A stretch of DNA of 5,111 bases, from positions 1 to 5,111 of the forward strand of contig JAJZOT010000153.1 in NCBI GenBank assembly GCA_021847855.1, in the 5' to 3' direction. The stretch comes from Thermoplasmata archaeon. GTDB lineage: Archaea; Thermoplasmatota; Thermoplasmata; Thermoplasmatales; Thermoplasmataceae. The notes beneath the pieces are model-generated. The model was not told where the DNA came from. It did not search any database and worked only from the letters and a program-made list of their open reading frames with translations. Of this stretch, positions 1 to 4,958 are shown piece by piece. Made by a program: the position numbers and the translations under genes. How positions within the stretch are numbered: the first letter of the stretch is position 1; every line of letters starts with the position of its first letter.

Positions 1-356
1 ACATCTATGAAATCAAACATGTATTTCGAGGCGATTGATTCGAAGGATTCGTTATATACTTCAATATCAACTTCATTTTTCTTCACATTTTCATTAATCA
101 GGTCAAACGATGACTTGTTTATTTCAGAAATAACGGGATGTGTTCCAACTTCCCTGGCAACTCTGATTCCCCTTATACCGGTGCCTCCGAAACCGTCAAG
201 GTAAAGCCTGGGTTTAAGAATTTGAAGAACAGCCATGGTAACGTCTCTATTCGTCACCTGATCCCGGTTGTAAAATCCCGCTCTTTTTGTGCCCGGTCCA
301 AGTTTGATCTCCTCGCCTGGTACCCATACTTCAGCTAATCCTTCTCTTAGGAACAC
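1..356 (-). CDS. trm1: tRNA (guanine-N2)-dimethyltransferase Trm1, N-terminal part (cut by the window edge)
   Basis: Trm1 uses S-adenosylmethionine to methylate N2 of G26 in tRNAs. My reading of the minus strand gives 118 codons from a GTG at 354-356, running off the left edge; complete family members have roughly 370-400 residues. The N-terminal 'REGLAEV' resembles the family start. The 'FYN' and 'NRD' motifs lie at about residues 28-38, and the SAM-binding loop LDGFGGTGIRG at 53-63. An acidic 'SEIN' strand end follows at 77-80. The visible part ends at 'FDFID', just where the family's D-P-[FY]-G catalytic motif should begin. The GTG follows the stop of the upstream NTPase gene with no gap and in the same frame. 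A GGAG at 371-374, inside that gene, is the likely ribosome binding site, at a rather long 14-nt spacing. Family assignment is from recognised motifs and is strong; the GTG start is the only one that retains the N-terminal motifs. Confidence 0.88.
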   Translation of the reverse strand, partial: MFLREGLAEVWVPGEEIKLGPGTKRAGFYNRDQVTNRDVTMAVLQILKPRLYLDGFGGTGIRGIRVAREVGTHPVISEINKSSFDLINENVKKNEVDIEVYNESFESIASKYMFDFID

Positions 357-899
357 TTATGGCCCTTCTTCTCCTTTGAGTACCCTGAGTACCTTGAAAG
401 GCAGTATGTTTCTGTTTATCGGTGTTATGTCGAATACCCTGATACCTTCAAGACTCCTGATTTCCTGAAGAACTGGATTTCTGGATTTTTTATGGAGGGT
501 GACTATGAGCGGTTTTTCTGACTTCAGTGTGAGCTCAATTTCAGCCTGAATGCTCCTTGTTGTATTTTCAAGTTTGCCAATCTCGTCGATAACGATTACG
601 TCTGAGGATTCTCTTGCCTTCTGCAGGCTAGGAATCAGTATCTCCTCAAGTATTCTCGTGTCCACTCCCAGCTTGTCTATTTTCACGCGCGAGACTATTG
701 TACTCTGTGCGAATACAATCTTTTTCTTTGAGCTTATGTCAAACAGGGAGTATCCGGTTAGTTTATTGTGCTCAGAGATCTCGGAAACCAAAACGCCCTG
801 CACGATTGTGCCGTCTTTTTCCAGCATCTCAATTATCTTGCGAAGTGCGTCGGCTTTTATAGATCCGACCGGTCCCGTTATACCAATTTTAACTGCCAT
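357..899 (-). CDS. THEP1-family nucleoside-triphosphatase with a degenerate P-loop
   Basis: This 180-residue protein matches the THEP1 family (COG1618), small P-loop proteins that slowly hydrolyse NTPs in vitro; their cellular role is unclear. Length is typical. Walker B is intact (VIVIDEIGKLE, residues 101-111). The family block 'KLGVDTRILEEILIPSLQKA' is at 76-95, and the C-terminal 'TLHKKSRNPVLQEI' and 'DITPINRNILP' blocks are at 134-147 and 157-167. The P-loop is odd: where the family has G-x-P-G-x-G-K-T-T, residues 9-17 read GPVGSIKAD. The lysine is kept, but the glycine before it is Ile and the Thr/Ser that would contact Mg2+ are Ala and Asp. The gene may therefore bind nucleotide weakly or have another role. 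It starts 9 nt after the mptD stop. GAGGAG at 912-917 is a plausible ribosome binding site 12 nt upstream. It is co-directional and probably co-transcribed with mptD and trm1. Confidence 0.88.
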   Translation of the reverse strand: MAVKIGITGPVGSIKADALRKIIEMLEKDGTIVQGVLVSEISEHNKLTGYSLFDISSKKKIVFAQSTIVSRVKIDKLGVDTRILEEILIPSLQKARESSDVIVIDEIGKLENTTRSIQAEIELTLKSEKPLIVTLHKKSRNPVLQEIRSLEGIRVFDITPINRNILPFKVLRVLKGEEGP

Positions 900-908
900 T
901 TTATATTC

Positions 909-1271
909 TTACTCCTCAACATACATCAAAGGGTAGTCCATTTCGGGAACATACCTGAGTCTGGCTTTGATTCTCTCAGCATTGTACTTAATTATGATTG
1001 TAACATTCAACATCTCTCCGCCGAGAGTTATATACTTGTATATACCTTGTTTCTTGGAGAGTAAATCCTTGTCTATTTTCACAACCGCGTCCTCAACAAA
1101 TGGCTGCACCTTTGCACTTGCACTTATCGCCTTTTCCAGAGATTCCACGTTACTCAGGTTCAAAGGGGCTCCAACGTACTGATGGTAAATTGTTCCCAGC
1201 TTAATCCCAGCCTCAAATATAGCCCTCTCTCTGTCAGAACATTTAAAATAAAGTGAAGCTGGGTCTTGCAT
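909..1271 (-). CDS. mptD: Archaeal dihydroneopterin aldolase (MptD family)
   Basis: The 120-residue product matches the archaeal MptD/DHNA family (PF04038). This family converts 7,8-dihydroneopterin to 6-hydroxymethyl-7,8-dihydropterin plus glycolaldehyde, a step toward methanopterin- or folate-type C1 carriers. It is unrelated in sequence to bacterial FolB. The diagnostic block 'ERAIFEAGIKLGTIYHQYVG' lies at residues 15-34. From memory, the residues studied in the Methanocaldococcus enzyme are Glu25, His35, Gln61 and Tyr111. Glu20, His30 and Gln56 here have exactly matching spacing, and Tyr107 is the likely fourth, shifted by one. Length fits the family (about 117-120 residues). The ATG is preceded by no Shine-Dalgarno sequence but by a TATA-like box about 27 nt upstream, suggesting a leaderless first gene of the operon mptD, THEP1-like NTPase, trm1. 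Soluble cytoplasmic enzyme; family assignment is strong, activity inferred. Confidence 0.87.
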   Translation of the reverse strand: MQDPASLYFKCSDRERAIFEAGIKLGTIYHQYVGAPLNLSNVESLEKAISASAKVQPFVEDAVVKIDKDLLSKKQGIYKYITLGGEMLNVTIIIKYNAERIKARLRYVPEMDYPLMYVEE

Positions 1272-1292
1272 CGCTTGCTCTGTATTGCGACA

Positions 1293-1304
1293 GATAAGAT
1301 AAAC
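1293..1304 (-). promoter_or_regulatory. Archaeal TATA-like promoter box for the mptD operon
   Basis: On the minus strand this reads GTTTATCTTATC, an A/T-rich box whose centre lies about 27 nt upstream of the mptD ATG. Archaeal TATA boxes usually sit about 25-28 nt before the transcription start, so the predicted start falls at or within a few bases of the ATG. The lack of a Shine-Dalgarno sequence before mptD agrees with a leaderless transcript, common in Thermoplasmata. The match to a TTTAWATA-type consensus is partial, and no BRE can be assigned with confidence. Confidence 0.5.
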
Positions 1305-1434
1305 ATTTTTGGAAAGCTGCCGAATTCTTGGATCGCCATCATGAGTTTCTCGGCATCATTTCGTTTTTGCGGGCTGATCTGTTAGTCGATCTGCAGGTCT
1401 GGGAGAGGATTTTGCAGTAGAGTTGATGGCTGTG

Positions 1435-1446
1435 TCGATATAATGA
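1435..1446 (+). promoter_or_regulatory. Weak candidate TATA box for the small plus-strand membrane-protein gene
   Basis: The plus strand reads CGATATAATGAA here, the most TATA-like stretch before the small membrane-protein gene. It overlaps the first ATG (1443) and lies about 38 nt before the second in-frame ATG (1479). If it is used, transcription would begin near 1465 and only the second ATG would be translated. The support is limited to base composition and position. Confidence 0.22.
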
Positions 1447-1718
1447 AATACCTCTGCTACATTAGCTCTCATCATACCATGTTCAACCTTAAAATCATTA
1501 AACCGTTAGGAAACCAGTGGAAAAGACATTTCTGGGGAAGATTCATGGGTCTGGGACTACTATTTGTGGGAGTAGGTTTCTATCTTGCTTGGTCTCTGCT
1601 ATACGACACATGGGTAGATGTGGGACTTTATTCCTTTGTAATTGTTCTTATCGTTTTTGGTCTACTTGAGCTAGCTCTTGTCCAGGAACAGATCAAGAAG
1701 GAAGACCGCTCTCCTTAA
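1443..1718 (+). CDS. Small two-helix membrane protein, function unknown
   Basis: I do not recognise this 91-residue protein. It has a basic N-terminal segment (K17, K20, K27, R28, R33), two hydrophobic helices at about 34-54 and 60-80 joined by a short 'YDTWVD' loop, and a charged tail 'QEQIKKEDRSP'. Charge distribution predicts both termini in the cytoplasm. The start is uncertain. Neither the first ATG nor the second (codon 13, 1479) has a Shine-Dalgarno sequence. The second would leave a 79-residue protein with both helices intact, and fits the only TATA-like box nearby better. The gene is the only plus-strand gene here. Its TAA (1716-1718) overlaps the TAA of the convergent virB4-like gene (1715-1717). 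The two clean membrane segments and the non-overlapping position argue that it is real, but there is no family evidence. A link to the secretion cluster is possible but unsupported. Confidence 0.6.
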   Translation: MKYLCYISSHHTMFNLKIIKPLGNQWKRHFWGRFMGLGLLFVGVGFYLAWSLLYDTWVDVGLYSFVIVLIVFGLLELALVQEQIKKEDRSP

Positions 1719-3232
1719 CTGCTTTCCAGCAGGTACTTTTCTTCCTCCGTTGAGATTATTCTCAGCTTCCTGCAGTATTTGCCATCAGCGACAATACATT
1801 CTGAGTATGGATGATTTTTTCCACCCATAAGGCTTTCCGGAGGATCGATATCAAAATCGTCGATCTTCAGTATTTTAGCATGATGTTCATTCAGACTGCG
1901 GTTTCTGAAAATAAAAATTCTGTTGCTGTTAAATGCCAGCGAACTTGATCTTGCATTAAGAAAATCGTCCACATTCTGAGATATGTTCACAATTGCGGCC
2001 TTATAATGCCGTGAGTGTCTTACCATTGTATTCAGGGCCGACGCGTTGGATGCATTCCTGAGAATAAGGTGACATTCGTCAAAGATCAGTAGTTTGGGCA
2101 AAGACGGGTTTTTCACAATCGAGGAATTAAAAATGCTAAGCATCCTCGAGATGTAATTATCCATCTCTTGATCTGTCAGCACATCCGGTTTGAAGATAAG
2201 AACCGCCGGGTCATCACTATTCGGTTGATTCTCCTGCATGTTAATACTTCCGTATCCGGTTTCAACCTTACCTGCAATGCCCGGAATTGTTTCCTCCCGG
2301 ATCGAGTCCGAATCTCCCAGGAATGTTTCCCTGCAGTTCGATCCAAAATATCTGCAATGATATTCACTGAGCGGATCAAAAATGAGCACCTCGGATACTT
2401 TTTTCTCCTGAAACAGCCTTTTGGCTAGCATCTTCGCAAAGAAGGATTTCCCGGAGCCTGTTTCGCCGAGGATTAGCGAATTGTGCGAACTTTCTGAATA
2501 GGGATCGATAAAAACGGGATGGGAAGTGATATCGTCCACTCCTAGAAGAATACCAGAACGATTTTCATCATTGTCTCTCAAAAATGGGAGTATGCGTGCC
2601 ACGTGCTTTGAATTCATGAGATATTGTGAATCCCTTAGAAGTTCGTGATCAATCATAAGGGTCGCTCCTCTCGAAGTATTTGAGAATTCCACGGTTTCGA
2701 AGTCCAGAAGCGCCATGTCTGTAGTAAGCCGGTTCATCCGGTCCTTCAGGGTTGCAGGATGTTCAGAAAGAATTTTGAAAATGATTGATGAATGCAGAAT
2801 TGCGGATCCTTCCTTGTTCAACTGGAACAGCATTCGTTCTCCATCTTCTATCTGACTTTTAAGGGTGTTGTTGAAATGGATAGACGCACCTGCCATACGA
2901 TATTCTGCCTTTCTCTCCGCAAGTAACCTTTCCATAAACTTTCCGGGTTCTCCAGTTTTTAGCTTCCTGATGCTAAGTCTCATGATAACCGGGAAATTGA
3001 GGCTCTCAATGAATGACAGGTAATATGGCCCTAGATCGTATCTGGAGTTGCGGACAAATATGTGCGAAAAATAGTTTCGTCCCTTGAGATATTTCTTTCG
3101 TCTGTGATAGCTAAGCTGTAACAAACTTGTTCCGGATTCGACATTCTCTTTTTCCAGGTTATTTTTTACAATCAAATTAACCACATCATCATGAAATGAT
3201 TGCAGTGAGGATTTCTCTAAATTCTCCTTCAC
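1715..3232 (-). CDS. virB4: VirB4/TrbE-type ATPase of a type IV secretion-like DNA-transfer apparatus (C-terminal portion)
   Basis: VirB4 ATPases power pilus assembly and substrate transfer at the inner face of the membrane. The 505 residues contain the later part of the VirB4 N-terminal domain (about 10-220; note 'KKYLKGRNYFSHIF' near 46-59). A RecA/HerA-like ATPase domain follows: Walker A GETGSGKS at 256-263, strand 'VLIFDP' at 282-287, Walker B LLIFDECH at 381-388, an arginine-rich 'RHSRHYKA' at 405-412, and 'NISQNVDDF' with sensor Gln419. Whole VirB4 proteins usually have about 600-850 residues. The missing N-terminal part lies in the preceding gene, which overlaps this one by 44 nt in another frame. 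The start given is a GTG without an upstream Shine-Dalgarno sequence; an in-frame TAG lies two codons before it, so no earlier start exists. CedB of the crenarchaeal DNA-import system is an alternative label; archaeal HerA helicase is less likely because of the VirB3/VirB6-like neighbours. Confidence 0.85.
   Translation of the reverse strand: MKENLEKSSLQSFHDDVVNLIVKNNLEKENVESGTSLLQLSYHRRKKYLKGRNYFSHIFVRNSRYDLGPYYLSFIESLNFPVIMRLSIRKLKTGEPGKFMERLLAERKAEYRMAGASIHFNNTLKSQIEDGERMLFQLNKEGSAILHSSIIFKILSEHPATLKDRMNRLTTDMALLDFETVEFSNTSRGATLMIDHELLRDSQYLMNSKHVARILPFLRDNDENRSGILLGVDDITSHPVFIDPYSESSHNSLILGETGSGKSFFAKMLAKRLFQEKKVSEVLIFDPLSEYHCRYFGSNCRETFLGDSDSIREETIPGIAGKVETGYGSINMQENQPNSDDPAVLIFKPDVLTDQEMDNYISRMLSIFNSSIVKNPSLPKLLIFDECHLILRNASNASALNTMVRHSRHYKAAIVNISQNVDDFLNARSSSLAFNSNRIFIFRNRSLNEHHAKILKIDDFDIDPPESLMGGKNHPYSECIVADGKYCRKLRIISTEEEKYLLESS
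1719..1749 (+). terminator. Possible terminator: short hairpin plus T-rich tract after the small membrane-protein gene
   Basis: Directly after the TAA at 1716-1718 there is a perfect 5-bp stem with a 4-base loop (CTGCT-TTCC-AGCAG, 1719-1732). It is followed by a pyrimidine-rich run with four consecutive T at 1737-1740. Archaeal termination depends mainly on T tracts, and this one is modest. The same bases encode the last residues of the convergent virB4-like gene, so the hairpin may be coincidental. Confidence 0.25.
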
Positions 3233-3899
3233 TGGCTATTTTTCTGGTTTTGAATTCATAGATTCCGATTTTATCATAAAACTGGTCAATGCTTTTGCAA
3301 AATGATTCCAGTACATTTTCAACGGTCCGGTTTTCGAGCTTAAGGATAAATCTGACGTATGTCACGTAATGTATCGCTTCTTCGGTTAGAAAAGAGATAA
3401 GATCCCTGTATTCCCTTATGCCGGGTGATCCTGCATTTTCCTTGGGAATTTTGGGGACGGACACAATATCCAAGTCAAGATCCATTTCGTCAATTGCTTT
3501 CTGTAATCCGGAGTATATGCTTATTTGATCCGAGTTTCTCATATGAATTATGTCCATTCCCTTGATTTCTGCAAGTTCAGATAGTGTATTCCGGTATATT
3601 CCAAGAAGATGGCTGTTGAATCTCACAAACTTCAAGTCGTAGGAAACGGTGAATATTTTCTTTCTGAAAAGATAAGAAATATTTGCGCTGAACTTGTGAA
3701 AGACTGTGTCATCCCCGTATTTAAAAAAAGCAGATACAATAAACAGAATTATTACGGGCACAGGAAGGAGGAAATTTAGCCTGAAAGAGAGAAGACCCAG
3801 TGCCACTCCAAGGAAAATTATGAGTAATTTCTTAAGAGGTATACCGAGCAATGTTGGTTCATAACAGTATAGATTGGAAGGAAGCTTTTCTTTATTCAT
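3189..3899 (-). CDS. VirB3/PrgI-like membrane hairpin fused to the first part of a VirB4 N-terminal domain
   Basis: The 236-residue protein opens with 'YEPTLLGIPLKK' (13-24), reminiscent of the VirB3/TrbD 'rPtl-x-GvP' signature. Two close membrane helices follow at about 24-41 and 43-59, then an acidic 'YGDD' exit, as in VirB3/PrgI proteins. Residues 90-236 resemble the start of a VirB4 N-terminal domain: a 'SDQISIYSGLQKAID' helix (123-137), 'LDIVSVPKIPKE' (143-154), and a later 'YVRFILKLENR' strand (181-191). VirB3-VirB4 fusions are known in bacteria; here the fusion appears to be cut in the middle of the VirB4 N-terminal domain. AAAGGA at 3909-3914 is a good ribosome binding site, 9 nt before the ATG. 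The gene begins 5 nt after the VirB6-like gene and ends 44 nt inside the ATPase gene. It probably anchors the ATPase to the membrane. The VirB3/VirB4 assignment rests on pattern recognition, not a search. Confidence 0.62.
   Translation of the reverse strand: MNKEKLPSNLYCYEPTLLGIPLKKLLIIFLGVALGLLSFRLNFLLPVPVIILFIVSAFFKYGDDTVFHKFSANISYLFRKKIFTVSYDLKFVRFNSHLLGIYRNTLSELAEIKGMDIIHMRNSDQISIYSGLQKAIDEMDLDLDIVSVPKIPKENAGSPGIREYRDLISFLTEEAIHYVTYVRFILKLENRTVENVLESFCKSIDQFYDKIGIYEFKTRKIASEGEFREILTAIIS
3215..3235 (-). promoter_or_regulatory. Shine-Dalgarno-like element and possible +1 slip site in the split-VirB4 overlap
   Basis: On the minus strand the overlap of the two VirB4 pieces contains GTGAAGGAGAATTTAGAG. 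The AAGGAG (3224-3229) lies after, not before, the GTG start of the ATPase piece, and no ATG, GTG or TTG in the ATPase frame lies at a normal distance downstream of it. In the upstream frame it lies 2 nt before a TTT codon (3219-3221). A +1 slip there would give continuous reading ...EGEF-EKSS... and one protein of about 727 residues. The layout recalls the bacterial prfB site, but there is no stop codon at the slip position, and the motif may be chance. Confidence 0.25.
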
Positions 3900-3904
3900 T
3901 CAGA

Positions 3905-4954
3905 TTATTCCTTTCTATATTTCAATTCCTCGTCCAGAATTTCTTTCCACGGGAGTCCTGTATTGTTCGAGTTATGTGGTCTTGGGGTAATTCTGGGTGG
4001 AGACTCGCTTACGGGTGAAACCGCAATGTTACGCAAACCTTCTGGGGTTATGTTGCCTCTGAGGGCGTCATATCCGGTGCCTGCGAAAAGCATACCTTTG
4101 CCGGAAACGTTCCCGAGGGTTGCATCTCCTAGAAAACTCAACATAGGAGCGTTTCTCAATCCCCTGCCTGAGAAGAACAGAACCCCAGGAATTATTACCG
4201 GAAGGAAAAGGAAAGCAAGTTGCAAAGGAGAGTCCCATGAAAAAAGCCACGCCAGATACAGGGCTAGCAACACAAGAAATGGGTAAAATGACATTTCTAT
4301 GATTATCTCCCAGATTATTTTCGCATATCTAGCCCCTACGTTGAGGGCGTAAAAAAGTGTAAAGAAAGGGGCCAGAATTATGCAAAAAAGAATTAGTGCC
4401 TGTCGTATCATTAATGTTGCAAAAAGGCCGGCTGTTGCCATGAAATAGGCAGATAATGTGAGGAATTCGAGAATCTGTGAATAACCTCCATTATTCAGCG
4501 AACCTGCATTATAGCCAAAATATCCTCCTGAAAAATTCCCAAAATTATACCAGTTAATATTAGAGGCATTGAAAACCATGGTAAACAATGCGCCAAGTCC
4601 GACCATAATGAAGGTGATGGCGTAGAATGAGACGGCTCCGAATACTATCGAAAACAACCCCCTCAGCAGAACCAGCGACATGGATTGCGGCTTTATGAAA
4701 CTGTTATATGCTAACCCCGCGGATATTGAAATAACCATAATGATCATTGAACTCTGAAAAAAGGACCCCGAGAAAATTGCCGATTCCAGATTCGTGTATC
4801 CTCCGGAATTTATCATGGGACTGAAATAGACAAATTTCGGGCTTAACCCATAATATATCGCATCATACCAGAATATTCCAATAATGGACTTATATGCTCC
4901 ATCAAGCGCGTGAATCAGCGAGAGCAGAAGTCCTATTAGAGTTACACTCCCCAT
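3905..4954 (-). CDS. Polytopic VirB6/TrbL-like (CedA-like) membrane channel protein
   Basis: The 349-residue protein has about seven membrane segments (near 4-28, 69-88, 100-128, 161-183, 185-206, 214-238 and 243-262). It ends in a hydrophilic tail of about 80 residues rich in Pro, Ser and Asn (310-349). The 'LFCIILAPFFTLFYAL' segment (189-204), followed by an amphipathic stretch and another hydrophobic pair, is typical of VirB6/TrbL and CedA translocation-channel proteins. These form the inner-membrane part of conjugation and DNA-import machines. Between helices three and four lies a Gly/Asn/aromatic-rich loop (129-160), probably extracytoplasmic. The ATG lies 4 nt after the stop of the preceding hydrophobic protein and has no clear Shine-Dalgarno sequence, so translation is probably coupled. 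Position next to VirB3/VirB4-like genes supports the role. VirB6-like proteins diverge greatly, so the assignment rests on topology and context. Confidence 0.65.
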   Translation of the reverse strand: MGSVTLIGLLLSLIHALDGAYKSIIGIFWYDAIYYGLSPKFVYFSPMINSGGYTNLESAIFSGSFFQSSMIIMVISISAGLAYNSFIKPQSMSLVLLRGLFSIVFGAVSFYAITFIMVGLGALFTMVFNASNINWYNFGNFSGGYFGYNAGSLNNGGYSQILEFLTLSAYFMATAGLFATLMIRQALILFCIILAPFFTLFYALNVGARYAKIIWEIIIEMSFYPFLVLLALYLAWLFSWDSPLQLAFLFLPVIIPGVLFFSGRGLRNAPMLSFLGDATLGNVSGKGMLFAGTGYDALRGNITPEGLRNIAVSPVSESPPRITPRPHNSNNTGLPWKEILDEELKYRKE

Positions 4955-4958
4955 GAGA

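Noticed and set aside
7..338. Two plus-strand open frames opposite trm1
   Set aside because: The minus strand here encodes the conserved Trm1 SAM-binding region, so these are shadows.
550..936. Plus-strand open frame of 128 codons opposite the THEP1-like gene
   Set aside because: It is antisense to a clear family member, rich in Ser and Ile in a way typical of reverse-strand reading, and has no motifs.
1160..1342. Minus-strand open frame overlapping the mptD start and promoter
   Set aside because: It overlaps mptD in another frame and would bury its promoter; no recognisable motifs.
1330..1382. Possible C/D box guide RNA (ATGATG and CTGA-like words)
   Set aside because: No properly ordered C and D boxes with the needed spacing on either strand.
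2168..2428. Plus-strand open frame opposite the VirB4 ATPase domain
   Set aside because: It lies entirely opposite a conserved ATPase and resembles no family.
1715..3232. Identification of the ATPase as chromosomal HerA helicase
   Set aside because: A VirB4-like N-terminal domain precedes the ATPase, and the neighbours are VirB3/VirB6-like membrane proteins; no NurA nuclease is seen nearby.
3963..4286. Plus-strand open frame opposite the 3' end of the VirB6-like gene
   Set aside because: Its sequence is low in hydrophobic pattern and is explained as the reverse strand of a membrane-protein gene; no start signal is seen.
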